Source: Oryzias latipes
Lineage: Eukaryota > Chordata > Actinopteri > Beloniformes > Adrianichthyidae
Length of the DNA: 64,000 nucleotides
NCBI RefSeq assembly: GCF_002234675.1
Contig: NC_019870.2
Coordinates: forward strand, 3,802,985 to 3,866,984
Reading direction: 5' to 3'
Numbering within the stretch: position 1 is the first letter of the stretch; each line of letters begins with the position of its first letter. This document shows positions 1-13,400 of the stretch, one piece after another. A program made the position numbers and the translations under genes. The notes under the pieces were generated by a model that did not search any database, was not told the origin of the DNA, and worked only from the letters and a program-made list of their open reading frames with translations.

Positions 1-424
1 GGGAACGGTTTGAAAACAGACCAAAAGATGATCGGAGTGGAACTAAAGAAAATACCCTTTGATGAAAGTGTTGTTACTATGGTAATGGTATGGTAATTTA
101 AAAAAAAAAACCTGTGTTGTTTTCTCTGACAGTTTCTGCAGAGCAGCAGAAAGTCATTAGAAATTCGCCTCTGAGTTGTGGACGGGACCATTGGAACAAC
201 CCCGCCCTAACAGTTCTGAGCTTGAGGATTTTCTACATCATAAATACAATCTTTTTCTAAATGAATGCTTCTAATTCACAACAATTTGAATCTAGAAGTA
301 CTCAGAAATGCAAATTTAACCTTGATTTTCTTAATAAATGTCCTCACATCACAAGAACATGTTAAAATTTCAGTTTTCATCATGGTCATTAAACTGCATG
401 CCTTTGTGTTTCCCATCTGCAAAG
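1..424 (+). other. bhmt: end of last bhmt intron
   Basis: Non-coding sequence before the terminal bhmt exon, ending in an AG acceptor at 423-424. Its first ~190 bases belong to a dispersed repeat also seen at about 9300-9480 and, inverted, at 48480-48640. The shared core is a CTGCAGAG(C/G)(A/G)GCAG stretch followed by 'attagaaattc'. No other exon is visible. Confidence 0.7.
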
Positions 425-605
425 GGCTCGCCGTGAATACTGGGAGACGCTGAAGCCCGCATCTGGACGTCCATTCTGCGCCGCCATGTCCAAACCTGAC
501 TGTTGGGGTATCTCCAGAGGCCACGCTGACCTGATGCAAACAAAGGAAGCCACCAGCGAGGCTCAGCTCAAGGCTGTCTTTGACAAAGCCGCCCAGAGCC
601 AATGA
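425..605 (+). CDS. bhmt: bhmt, terminal coding exon (partial gene)
   Basis: Last 59 residues of betaine-homocysteine S-methyltransferase, the cytosolic zinc enzyme that moves a methyl group from betaine to homocysteine to give methionine and dimethylglycine. The exon opens after a TGCAAAG acceptor with one base completing an arginine codon. It reads [16 protein letters not shown], then [12 protein letters not shown], then a run ending [15 protein letters not shown], and stops at TGA 603-605 after AAQSQ. This matches the conserved BHMT tail (YWE..ASGRP..SMSKPD.WG..KG..ELMQQKEAT). The tail forms part of the oligomer arm; the zinc-binding cysteines lie in exons left of the window. BHMT next to JMY is the vertebrate gene order. 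BHMT2-like paralogues are possible, but in fish a single bhmt is the simplest call. Confidence 0.92.
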
Positions 606-895
606 GAGCCCCTCAATCAATTCAAATCTCTTCAAAAGGTGATGCAGGGAAAATTGGCATGCATGACTTCCTTGAGCCTGAACCTGCAGGATCAACTAGT
701 TTTGAAAGCTTCTTGTGGGATTTTATCCGTCTTTGAAGGACTTTCGTAGTATTTTTACTGATTTTTACATGATTTGTACTTTAAATATACTAAGATACAC
801 TGCTTCAGTAATTCCTAACCATCAAATGATGTTATAATGCAAAAATTAAATCCTCTACTGAGTAAATATCTGTAGTCTTTCAGTTTTTTTTTCCC

Positions 896-1100
896 CCCTT
901 GTGCTATCTTAGATGACCCCACCCTTACATTGACGTGTTCTCCCCACCATGACAAAGGTGGATAAAGGTGGAAAGATTTCATGTAATCCATGGACACCAG
1001 TGAAGATCACAAATCATTGAAGAAAAAAAGTTCAGAGCACTGTCTAGTGGGTCTAGATGACCCAACTCCCAATGTTAAAGTGCCTAGGATAGCACAAGGG
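896..1100. mobile_element. palindromic MITE, piggyBac-like ends
   Basis: A 205-bp element whose ends are inverted copies of CCCTTGTGCTATC(T/C)TAG. The right end abuts TTAA (1101-1104), the target of piggyBac transposases; the left flank is no longer TTAA. The same end sequence bounds a second, much shorter element at 41979-42064 that has TTAA on both sides. No transposase is encoded, so it would be mobilised in trans. Confidence 0.7.
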
Positions 1101-2266
1101 TTAAAGAATATGAGGGTATGTCTCAGAACACAGTTCAGTGACAGCTCAGCCTCTTTGTTTGGGATTTGCTGCCACCTAGTGGACAATTCAGGAAGTGCCT
1201 TATTATTAGCTGTTGACAGCTTTTATATTATTCATAACTCAACATGTTTACATTCTTAAGCTAAGGTCATGCAAATAATGGTAAAATAAATACATCACAT
1301 GTAATAAGCAATAAAAATGCTCATTTAAACAAACAAATAAATGTTTAGATGTAATTAAATAAGTGGCTTAATTGTTAATAAAATACTTATTTTGTATCCT
1401 TTTAACAGGAATTTTATTTTTTCCATTTTGTCTCAGAATAAAGACATCAGGGATGGTGGTGTGGACCCCATAACTGTACAGAAATGCAATGTGTGTAAAA
1501 CCATGACCACCTTCCATAAATATGTTTTTGTTAATTATTTTTGACTGAATTAATGTTCTATACTTAAAAATCTAATTGAATTCACAGAAAACCTTAAAAA
1601 AGTTTAACATAAATAAACAGTTTTAAATAACCGAGATGCATTACTCCAATGCAGTCTTTACCTTAATATTTTAGAGCTATTTAGTACCTCGTTTAAGGAA
1701 TTTCTTTATACAAAATTGATGGTACGCTAACTTTCAAAGTAAGAAAAATCAAGGCAGCTGGTGAACTGTAAACCAGTTTGTTTATAAGTCAAAGTTTTTG
1801 TTTTTTCAGCAAAAAATGTGTTTAGTCGAGCACATAATGAAGAACTGTTGCACCTCAGTAAATGTTCTTTATGAAGGCCTAAGAACTAAAGTAAATGCAT
1901 AGGCTAAATATTTGAAAAAAAGAAAAACAAGTAGGTTTTTGTATTAAATTATTTTTTCCAAAATAAAATGACAAACTTAAAAAACATTAACAGCTGTTTG
2001 TTTAAAAAAACTGTATTGGTTCAAAATAAAGAGACCAAGAGGTTAATTACCTGAAACTAATTCAAAACCAATTGTGACTCAGTCATACTGTTTTACAAAC
2101 ACAACAAAACAAACACAAAAATACTTAGAATTGCATGGAATTACAAGATACAAAAAAAAAACACTAAAATCTTTTATAAGTATCTTAAATGTTGAAAATT
2201 TATTCATTTCTTTTGAAATGATTTTCTAATGAAATTTGCGAAAACTAGGAAAACTGGCGAAATCTG

Positions 2267-2302
2267 CCCTTTAATTAATGCACGTTCGCATTAATTAAAG
2301 GG
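2267..2302. repeat. perfect inverted repeat, 15-bp arms
   Basis: Arms CCCTTTAATTAATGC and its exact complement are separated by a 6-base loop. It is probably a transposon remnant; no function is inferred. Confidence 0.75.
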
Positions 2303-3199
2303 ACAGCGATCTTGGCCCTATTGGCTCGCCGTCGCTGATCGGGTCACTGTCGGTGCTTGTTGGCGTCAGTGATTTGCCCACGTGCTGATGTTTATGCTCC
2401 TCGTGCACGTCCGCCCAGTGAGAAAGAGAGATTTGAAAAGAAAATATTCATAACTTTTCGCGTTTCCTTTTAATGTTATATAGATCACAAAGAAAAACCT
2501 TAACAGTGTTTAAATGAGTTTAGCCGGATTGTTTAATTGTTAAATGTCCAAGAGCTCCTCTAGGCTAAAGTGATGCCTTCACGTACTGGAAAGAACGTGG
2601 GACTTACTTTAGCACTTTAAAGCCTTTCGAGTTACAATGCTGATTTATGTATTAGTAGGTTTCTTTAGGGAAACAACATTTGTAAATAATAGTTATTCAA
2701 TAAACCTTTTATACTTAAAGACGGATTAAAGTTAGACACTTTCCCTAAAAGTGAATAATTTAGCCTTTTTTGTGACAGACCTTGGTTTTTCCACTCTAAA
2801 TTGTTTTGTTTTTTAATAGTCTTGCTAAAAATGCATTTTCTTTGGTCTGATTTTGAAAAGAAAACTGAAAGGGGGATTTATTTTTTTCTTTTTAAATTTA
2901 TAATAATTCTCAAGTGTTTACCCTTGTTTTGACACTTTTGTACAGTTTGTACATGCAGTTGGTCTTATACAATTTAATTTAGTTTTTCCCCTTATAACAT
3001 ATTCACAATGATAACCATATAGAAATATTAACAAATTAAATGCATTTAATCTAAAAAACTATTATTCAATGTATAATCATCTATTTTTAATCATGATAAA
3101 ATTACTTGACCTTTTTTGTTCGAGGTTTGCTTTAAATTAAAGAACTCAATTTGCAAAATATTTTCATTTTCTGATTTACAACTTTCCTGGCCGACTCTG

Positions 3200-3661
3200 A
3201 ACGTTCCATGTGGTTTAAATCCCTCCCCGGACGTGACGTATTCACCCTCTGCTTGTAAACACAAACTCACACGTGACACCTAAAGCAGAGCTGCGTCGCA
3301 CGGCCGCATTGTGTGAGCGGACAAAGAGTCGCTGTGCACGCGGGCATCGGGCACGCGGGCGGCCAGAGAAGCGTTATGGCAACAAACACTCGGATTCTCC
3401 AAAGTTAGCCGGCTTTTCGGTGTTTGTCACGCCGGCGTTTGCTGCTCGTGTGGCCGCTTGGACTTCATGTTTGGCCGCTCGGAGGAAAAACGACCTCAGC
3501 TGCGTTTTCAGCCGCAGTTTGTTTACGAAGCTTTTGTTCAAATCCTAAATTTAGCTCGCTGTTTTTTTCCCTGTGTGTGTTTCTTTTTGCTAATAGCATC
3601 TAGAATTCCCGCGTCCGCCGTTTTTTCTCCTCGATAATTAGGCTTATCGCGGCTGGATGAG
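3200..3661 (+). promoter_or_regulatory. jmy: jmy promoter and 5' UTR region
   Basis: Base composition shifts here from AT-rich to CpG-rich and stays GC-rich through exon 1, as in a CpG-island promoter. A CRE-like TGACGTA lies at 3234-3240 and an E-box CACGTG at 3270-3275. No TATA box is obvious. The transcription start cannot be fixed from sequence alone. Confidence 0.55.
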
Positions 3662-4435
3662 ATGTCATTCGCCATGGAGGAGAATCTGGAGTCCGGATGG
3701 GTGTCCGTTCGGCCCAAAGTGTTCGACGAGAAGGAGAAACATAAATTCGTCTTCATCGTGGCGTGGAACGACGTCGACGGAAAGTTCGCCATAACTTGTC
3801 ACAACAGAACCGTCCAGAGACGGACCACCGTTCTGGACCTGGACCGGAGCCCCACGGCGGAGGCGCCCGCCGCGGCAGCACCGACCGCGGGGAAACTTCC
3901 GAAAAGTCCGGCCAGACCGAGTCAAGGAGCCGGAGAGAAGAAGCCGGACGTCAAGACGTTCGAGAGCCACACGGTCGGGTCCTGGGACATCGTGACTCCT
4001 AAGGAGATGGACGTGGATTTCCCGGACCCCGTGGACGTGTCTCCGGATGACCAAGCGGACGGCGGCACCATCAGCCGGGAGGACTTCAGCTGGGCCGGAC
4101 TGTTCTCCTTCCAGGACCTGCGGGCCGTCCACCAGCAGCTGTGCGCCGTCAACTCTGAGCTGGAGCCGTGCCTGCCGTCCTTCCCGGAGGGGCAGTCCGG
4201 CGTGTGGACGGTGCTGTTCGGGGCCCCCGGCCTGCCGCAGGTGGAGACGGACTCGCTGTGCTACCAGCTGCAGGTGTACCTGGGTCACGCCCTGGACACC
4301 TGCGGCTGGAAGATCCTCTCCCAGGTGCTCTTCTCCGAGAACGAGGACACGGACGAGTACTACGAGAGCCTGGGGGAGCTGAGGCAGAAGGGCCACGAGG
4401 ATGCTGTGGATGCGGCCAGACGGCGCATGCAAGAG
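3662..4435 (+). CDS. jmy: jmy exon 1
   Basis: Residues 1-258, ending RRRMQE before a GTGGGA donor. It holds the N-terminal conserved patch, a short disordered linker (residues ~62-130 in place of a longer one in mammals) and the first half of the conserved regulatory region (LCYQLQVYLGHALDTCGWK). The 264-residue antisense open frame here is a GC-rich shadow. Confidence 0.96.
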
Positions 4436-7400
4436 GTGGGAGTTGCCCGTTTCCTCCACCCTTCACGTGTAGACCTCCGAACGCCAGTCTGCTGCTGTCA
4501 GGGGTCATGAGTACACCCACCCGCGCTCTGCTTCCTCCTTTTGTCCTCCTGTGATCCACCATCTGTTGCTGGACGTCCACAAAGCCAGAAACCTGATCTG
4601 TCATTTGCCATCCCTGCCCAGCTGGCTGGGGTTTGAAGCAGGAGAACAAACGGAGGTGGAGTCACAGGATGATGGACGGACAAAGCGGTTGGGTTGGTTT
4701 TCCTTCTCAGCTGAAAACCATATATTTAGCTCGGGAGGCATGACTGTCAGGCTTACCTAACTGCTGAGACAGACAACAAACCCAACCAGAGTTCAGGGAA
4801 CGTCTGTAAAACCCTTCCAGCACTTTTGGTTTGAGCTTCTTGATACGAAAGCAGCCTTGTGAGGAAAATTGATGACAGAACAATCACCTGTACTGTCACA
4901 GCCGCACTTTTCTAACCCACACCTTGTCTGTCGTCATGCCGATCTGTCCTGAAATTCCAGCGATGGTCGTGAAACACAGTTTAACAAAGAGCTGCTTGGT
5001 GATCATTTTCCAGGATAAAGTCCGGTAGATTCCGTTTTGATGTGTGGGGAGTGTCGGGTTCGTTCAACCATCATTCGGTTGGGTTTGGTTTCACATTGCG
5101 CGCTTTAAATTGTCGGAAACCTGTTATGTTGTCCAAAGTCGGGAAGAAAAAAAAGCCTCGTTTCCACAGAGCAGTGCGGTATGGTCCGGTCCAGTTCAGA
5201 ATGGTCCAGGCTGGGGCTGCACGATACGAGGAAAATTTGCGATATTAGTGATCAATATTGCGATGACGATATAACTTGCGATGCATGAAGAAATAGCAAA
5301 ACATCCAACATAATTTCCATTTCCCTGCAACAGTTTATTTAAATTGGAGTCAACATAACTTAACTCCAAATGTTTTAGCACATTTAAGGTTACCAGTTAT
5401 TGCAACTTTCTTCGTCTTTTGCGATTTGGATATTGCACAGCTTGATATCACGATGCGATCAATTTGCGATACATCGGGCGGGCCTAGTCCAGGCTATTCC
5501 GGTAGACGTTTCCACTCAAACTTGGACTGTCACAGCGCACGCAGGGTGAAGCTATCAACAACAACAACAACAATGGAGGTCATCCAGCGGCTCATTTTTT
5601 TCTCGCTTGGATTGTAGTTTTTCGTAAGAAGCGAAGCATTTAATGTTTGAGTGAAGATGGTGAAGACAGATATACAGCCGCTTTCTTTTGTCATAGTGAC
5701 CTTCAGCCAATCAGCGGGTTTCAATAGTAGCGCCGCCCTAGCAGGTCATTCCAACCGGAGCGCCAAAATGGTACGATTCGGTCTGGCTTGAACGGTCCAT
5801 GTTATTATGGAATCGTCAAAATACCAGACTGGTCTGGACTGGACTGTACCATTCCGCTCAGTGGAAAGGAGGCATGAAAGTGCCATATTTTCTGAATGAT
5901 CATCTGTCGCTTATAAGGCACACCAAACTATAGCTCAGCTGATTGACTGTAAAACAAGAAATTAGGGTTTGATTCCTAAGGATGAAGTCTGCAATGCCCT
6001 TAATCTATGGTTGGCCCAAGACCCTTCGCTCTACCGCCTAATCATGTAGCCACAAGGTTGTACCGGTCCTCAAGGTTGTGTCACGGAGGGCATCCAGCGG
6101 AAAACTCTCTGCGAAATGGTGAAAGGAGATTTGCTGTGGGTACATGACCCAACGGTGAACAACAACCCAATTCTAATGCTTCAAGTAACCACTTTCAATG
6201 GAAACGTGCATTTTGGGCCTCCGCGTTCAAAAGTCTCGCAAGTGTCAACCAGCCGAAAAAGAATCATGACGGAGGGGGTTTGGGCCTGGCCGGAATTATA
6301 TGATGCACAGTCTGACACCGCTACACGTTAGCCGCGTCCGCATATTCACTGGTGTTAAAAGGTTAACGTAAAGGTTGAGATCAAAGGCGAACATTTCCAG
6401 GCTCTACTTTGCCAAAAACATTTTGTTTTTTAACCTTTTTTTTTTAGCAGATTTAAAATAATTTTCTTTTTCAAAATGTCCGTTTTTAGCATATACTGTA
6501 AAAACAATCAAAGTGTGACATCACCCATAGAAAATTTCCACACCATTGCTTCCTGATACGGGCGCCAGCCATGTTAAAGTTGACTGTGATTGGAGCGACT
6601 CGGACCAATCGCTGTCGACATGGCGGCGCCCGTATCAGGAAGCAATAGTACTTCCTGTTTGGGAACATGAGAAGGGAGGGGTTTGAGCCGTCCATTGTTT
6701 TTAAAGCTGACTAAATATGGAAAACATGAATCCAGCAGAACCATCAGTGTTTCATCTCCATTTTCCAGGATTGCACGAACGAGGCGGCGGCTTAACGGAG
6801 ATTCAGTTTTTGCTTCTAAATGCTGCGTTTGAGTGTTTTACAGTCCGATGAACTCATTTGTACCCACCATGATGACATGAAACCTTCTCACTCCAAAACG
6901 ATCTGCTCAGAAGTTCAATCAGTCCTGATAAAACTGAAACATGTTGGTCCTTTTTTTATTGTTTTTTTTTGGAGTAAGTCCTCTAAAACAGACGGACTAT
7001 TTTCACAACATGTAGCTGTTGTTTGGTTTATGGAGCCGCTGCAGATCGTCAATCACTGCTTTGGTCTTATCAGCACCAACACGAGACGCTGCTTCACCCC
7101 CCCACACCCCGTTCTCACAGATAACCAACCCAAATATGCGGCCAGATTAGCTACCCAGCATGCATCTGTCAATCATTGACCATACGGCGGTCAAAATGGG
7201 TTTATGTGTAACCCATTTGTTAAACAAACCACACCAGCATCCTGATAATAGTAACACATGATAGAAGATAATTGTTTTTAGTTATTACAGTAAAAGTGAG
7301 GAACTTCAAAGATCATTCAGATTTTTAGAAATGAGTTTCAAATTTTAACACGGAACATGTTAAGAACACGTGTAATAATTTAGAGCTTTTATTTTTTAGT

Positions 7401-10400
7401 AACTCCTGAATTCATCTGATTTTTGCAGAGTGACTAAAAAAATAAATGAAAATTTATTTCTAAATGTGACTTTTAAGTCACATTTGGAAATAAATTTGCA
7501 TTTATTTTTTGCTGTGAGTGAGCGACAACATAAAGCAACACCGGAACCTCAGAAATCCCTGTGGGTTTAATCTCACCTTTAACACACAACAAACCTCTTT
7601 TTCTTTTGGCTCACAACGATGATTTTCTTTGAAAAATATAAGTTCAGTTTTTTTAGTGTCGCTCCTTTCTGTGAATGAAAGTGTGCGTTTTGTGTTGCTG
7701 TGTTTGCAGTTGTTCACGCTTGTTTTCCATGATCCAGTCGTTGGGTCGTCCTGCCATGCGGCGGGTGGCGGAGTCGTTTGTTTTCAGACGTTGCTGACAT
7801 CTGCTTTGGCTGCTCTTTTGTGCATACAACACAAACCGCCTGCAGGTCGCGGTTCTCTGCTATTCTGAGCTGAAATCAGCGGCACGTTTAACCGAATCAA
7901 CGCGGCAGATGAGGAATGAATTTGACAGGATGCTTATTTTAACCTTTAGTCTGGGTGAAAGTGTGTTTCTGACATGTTTATGGTTTTAGTTGTGTTGTTA
8001 ATGTGTTGAGTATATAGTCAAATAGTCTGTTTTCCTTATGCATCACAAAGTTTTTTTAATAACAGACTTTTTTGCTTCAATTTCTTGCTAAACTGTTGTA
8101 TGTTTAACAATAAACAGAAAAAAACAAATCTTTTATTTTGAGGGAGATTTTAGTGACACCCCCCCCCCCCCCCACACACACACACACACACCTCTTTTTG
8201 ATGGTGATGACGGAAAAGCTCAGGCTGTTATAGGCCAAGCAGGCTATGGGGGGAAGCATTTTTAAGCATTTATTTGTTCATGTTAGGAAGTTATGGACAT
8301 GTGTTTTCTTATTTTTTGGCTGTTAATGGACAGCAGAGACAATTGGAACCAGGCAGCAGTGGATGCAGTTTGTTTTTAAACCTTCATAGATATAAGCATG
8401 CAACTGCAAAGGGCTAGGGTTGGTTTGAAGCTGGAAACAGCTTCTGAAATTATTTTGCACATTTTCCACGTTTGAAGTTTTGGTCATTAAAGCGATTCAT
8501 ACGTTTTTCTCGGGTTCGTCGTCCCTCCACGCGCCCAGATGTCCGTCTGGGGTTTTTAGCCAACGGATGTTGATGTGATTTCAGTTTTGAGCTGTTCAAA
8601 ATTTCGGTTCGTTTCAGAATTGCACAGTTTGTGTGTATTTTACGTAGTTTATAAACAAATACAATGTCAATCTTACTCAAGTTTGCGTGATTTTTGTGAG
8701 ACGCACATGCAAAATTGTGGCTTTTCCTAACAGACTTTTTTATGCGTGTATAACCTTTATATCGCATATACCGCACACGTAAAATTTCTTACCTGACGCA
8801 CTAATCACTTATGAATTGCATATAAATATTCACGTTTATTGCACTTCATGTTTATTTATAATTGTGTTTATTTGTACTACTTCCGTGGTTTTAACATTTG
8901 TGATACATCTGTGAAAATTTCAGGAAAAGACCACAACTTTTCCCACTTTTTCCACATATTTTCACGTATGTCTAATTTCATCTGTGCACTATCTACAAAA
9001 TGTAAATAGTGGCTGTGTGACACGTCCTTAACACGTTTATGGCATTTCTATTCGTAACAACTGGTTACATTTAACAAAAACTGTGTGTGTGTGCCTCTAA
9101 ATTGTCTCTTAGTTGGGAAATGTCAGTGTTTGTGTTGTTGAGTGCTGTGATGTGGTGCTAGGCTGAACTGGTGAACCATCCAGGGTGTACCGAGCTTTTT
9201 TCCCGCCACAGCTGAGGATAGGCTCCAGCAACCCCATGACTCCAAAGGGGATTCTTTGGGTTTAGAAGATAAATAGATGGACAGTGTGTGGATGTGTGCG
9301 CCTGTCTTAAAATCCCACTGCTATCATCTTTTGATCTATTTTCAAAGTGTTTCCAGTGGACTTTTAATTGTTATTATGACGTTTTTTGCCAAAGGTTAAT
9401 AATCTAGGACATAGTTTCTGCAGAGGGGCAGCAGTTGATTAGAAATTCACCTTTTTCTCAAAGTGGGTCTTTAATACAGTTATAGGTTTAGATAATACGC
9501 TGATAACCATTAGATGATGTGAAACAGAAGCTGGGTTATTAAAACAGTTCTTTTTGTTTTTTTACTATAGGTGGTGGATCCCACCTTTGACCCTTACCCC
9601 AATTTATAGGTAACCAGAACAAAGGAGAGATTTAGTTGGATTACAAATCAAAAGTGGTTGGAATTTTGTTCAACTTTTACTCTCATCTACCCACAGTAGA
9701 GATGCAAGAAGAAGAAAAAAGATCTGTTAACAAGTTATGAGGTTTTAAAATGAAAACAAACTCAATTATTGCTGGTTTTACGGCTCACGCTTTGGCATGA
9801 TATGGTTCTTTTGTGTTGATTCTGAGGATGTGAAAGTTTCTTTTCAGTGTTTTAAAATGGGAATCTATTTTTCAAAAGATCTTTTTTAAAGCCCGTCTCA
9901 TTAAACGGCAATAAATCTGCGCTCTTTTAGCCCGGTGCATCAGTCAGGAGTCAAAAGAAAACAGCAGATTTGTCGCAGACAGCAGTCAGTCTGTAATAAT
10001 CAGCTGGAACGCCCTGCAGGAATGTCTTGTAATTATTGCTCTACTTGAATAAAGGAGGGCCTTAAAGGCTAAATTTAACGTCCCGTTTTATCGAGGTAAA
10101 ACAAAGCCTCAAGCCCACCGTTGGCGAGTGACGGCCTCACATGTTAGTGTTCAGAAACTGAAGGTCTGAGCTGCTTTAGAGGATTACATCTGAAGTTTGG
10201 AGAATGACATGAGTGGCTTACTGCCAATTAGTGTAATTAGTGTTGGAACACTCCCAACTGTTTTTAATTTAAGGTCACGCGGTTTTTACGCCCTTTTTCT
10301 TTTATTAAACCCTCCCGGTCTGCTCGTGTTTTAAGAGCGGCTCCTCAAAACTCGCACATTTGAGAAGATTTGAGTCCTGCCTCAACTAGAGCCGGTTCGT

Positions 10401-13400
10401 TTAGTTCAGGGGTTTTCCTGGACGAGCAGCAGGGGAAGGGGGTGTGTGGTTGGCCGCCGGTTGCCACGGAGACTCTGAGCCAAAGTAAACAGTGGAAGCA
10501 GTGTTGGGGCTGAATTGTGCAGTGTCCGCCCCAGTGCCCACCGTGGAGGGCCTCGGAAAATCCTCCTGGATTAAATATAACAGCCCCCTTTCATGTCTGT
10601 GGATTTCTGCAGAGAAGAGCACTTTCTTCAGCCCCTTAGATGATGGCTCGGCGGTGGCACATTTCAATATTAGCCGAGGCCGCCGTGAAGGACGGCTATT
10701 GTCCTCTGGGAATAAGAGCTGCTGCCTCCCGAGAGCCCAGTTGTACTTTTATGTGAACAAAAAGCCGTTTGGACGTTTTTCCTTCAGAACAAGGAAGAGT
10801 CTGTGAATTGTCGGACATGTGGTGTGAATCGGCAACAGTTGGAGCCCATCCTGCTCTCCTTGTTCGCCACTCAATGATTTTTATGGTACAACACCTGGCT
10901 GCAGACGTGCGCCGTGCGAACGGAGGCCTTCTCGCGCTCTTCACGGTTGCCGGGTGTTTCTACCGCTCCCGCTTCCAGTGATGCCGCCATAAAACAAAGC
11001 CGGACGAACCCGAACGGCACACATTTAACCGAAGGACCAACGCTCACATCTCAGCAATAGTTTGGCAGTTTTGGGTCGTGCCGGAGAAGACGCCAAAACA
11101 TTTCAGGCTCTGGTTTTTCTTTATTCTGGGTTCTTATTGGACCAAACCAACAGGAAACATCATGCAGGTACCAAAACCACCCCTGAGCAGGATAAAAAAA
11201 CAAAATCATGATGGCAATGCACACCAGCAATGAGAGCAAACTTTCTTTTAGGGATTCACATTGAAATGAACCACATTAGACTTTCTATGCGCTCATGTGG
11301 TTCATTTCAGTGTAAATGGTTAAAGGTGGAGATGAATCAAAAGAAGTAAAGCGAGTAGAATTAAAAACTTCAGTTTAAGACCCGAGAGTCAGGTTTGTTC
11401 TGCCAGGCACACGTTTTATTCCATATTCTATCATTTTCTTAAGAGGAATGTTGGTTCTGAACGGTGTGTTTGTAAACCGCTTGTGTGAATCGCCCGTTCT
11501 GTATGTCATTAGTTCTTCGTTTAGCAGATTGTTTGTTTTGCGGATCGTTTTGGAAATCGTTTGCTCTGTAGGATGTTGGTTATGTCAGTCGTTTAGTTTG
11601 TGAAACATTTGTTCTTTGGGTTTTCAATGTGCAGATCGTTCTTCCTTTAGGCCGTTTATGCAATCGTTTATGTACATTTTTCATTCAGTAGGGCGTTTGT
11701 TATTTAAATAATAAAAGTTGAGGCGAAGACTTTTTACGTTTAAAATATTCTAAATCACAGAATTGAAGAATCTTTTCCACAGAAAAGTTGGGCAGGTCCC
11801 TCTGATTCTGCACGTCTCCAGGGTTCTCATGTTTAGAAGTAATAAAAAACCCTTTTTTCACCGCTTGAATGCCTTCTGGATATGAACTCTACCATTGGAG
11901 ACGGTTTTTGTTCTTTCCAAAATATTTCCAGGATCAATCCTGAAGCCGGTCTCTCTCTGTTGTTAGTTGGAGGACCTGCTTTATAAAAAAGGACACAGGT
12001 TTGTGGATTTGGCTGATCTGCCTCTCTGCTTTCAGGAAATAGAAAATCATGTCGACCACTTTAACTGTGACCGAACAGTGAGGCGCTTCATTGCTTTGAC
12101 GTTTTCCTAAAGTGCCAACTTCATTCGATTATTTTAGCGCTAAAGACGAAAGTTTGTTCTGAAATAAAAGGTTTGGAAACTTTAGGTTCAGCTTATGTGA
12201 AAACATTTCACCTTTCTTTTGAATGTTATCTTCCATTTAATGTTTTTTTAATGGAGGTAATGATATGTAAGAACAACATTTAGATACCTGATTGTTGTTT
12301 GCCTCTGGAGGACGTGAACGTTAAAGCATCTCAGCTGCTTTAATAAACAGCAACAGCGTTTTTCATTTTCTCTGATTGTGCAACAAAGAAACCCAAATAA
12401 GAAAGATTCATATAATGTTAAAAACAAACAATTAAAGCGGTACAAATCTATTGGTAAAATAAAAAAGTTCCCAAATTTAGCCATAAAATATAAGATATAT
12501 TCATTTATTTTTATTTTACTTAGGTTTTTAAAAAAAAAAAAAAAAATTTTTAATTAGTTAAAAAGAAAAAGGAAAATAAAAATTCTCAAAAATTGCAAAA
12601 CAAGGAGGAACAATTTTGTGATAAAAAGTAGCAAAAATGAAATGTACTTCTACCTCCTTCATTAATTAAAAGCAACACAAATTAGTCCAAACCCAAAGAT
12701 AAAACTCTTCTATGAATAATTAAAACAAAAACGCAAAACGATTTATCTTTAAACATTTAAGTTAAAACTTTAATATTTTTTAGTGATTATATATATTTGT
12801 GTTATTTGATGTTTTACATTTACCGATAGTTACTGAAGTTGTTCCACATATTTATTCCTTTCACCAGAGCACAATAATCTTGTATCATCAGCAAACAAAA
12901 TGCAACTATGAATGTTAGACAGTCCATTCAATTTATAATTTAAACTGTAGCGATCCAAGAACAGAGCCTTGTGGCACGCCATTTGAAAATACCATATGGA
13001 ATAACTATTTTTGTTCTGATAATAATAAAGTATTTAGTTATTAGGACCACATTATCAGACCGTACGTGAAATGTTACCATTTGTCTGAGAATATCTACTG
13101 TTTCAATGTTTTTACTGTGGCATGCATCCTTTTTCAGATGAATAAAAACCACCCAAATCCATTTTTTAGATCATGTTTTCATCCTGCTCTGATTCAAGGA
13201 GAAATGTTTCACCTAAAACAGTAAGAACTGTCAAAAAGAAAAGCTTTAAAAATAAAAAGAAGAGTTTTTTTTAGACACAAGTTTGACACAAATCTACTCA
13301 ATAAGTGAACATTTTGGGATTAAAACCAAATAAACAGTCAAAATTTGAAAGTGTAAATCTCCTTCCATAACTTCACGTGTTTATTGATGACGACATTTAT

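Larger units (their letters stand above)
606..3199. other. bhmt 3' flank and bhmt-jmy intergenic region
   Basis: AT-rich DNA with no supportable gene. It begins with the bhmt 3' UTR; no clear AATAAA was found close to the stop. It contains a palindromic mobile element at 896-1100 and a perfect 15-bp hairpin at 2267-2302. Short open frames here carry no recognisable domains. Confidence 0.6.

Noticed and set aside
265-695. Open frames on both strands over the bhmt exon (62 aa + and 139 aa -)
   Set aside because: The real coding frame is the BHMT tail from the acceptor at 423-424; the others are shadows.
3665-4459. 264-residue antisense open frame over jmy exon 1
   Set aside because: Shadow of a GC-rich exon; no family similarity, while the + strand matches JMY.
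10492-10944. 104- and 82-residue open frames in jmy intron 1
   Set aside because: No family match and both strands open; better explained as unusual composition (see the 9880-10980 finding).
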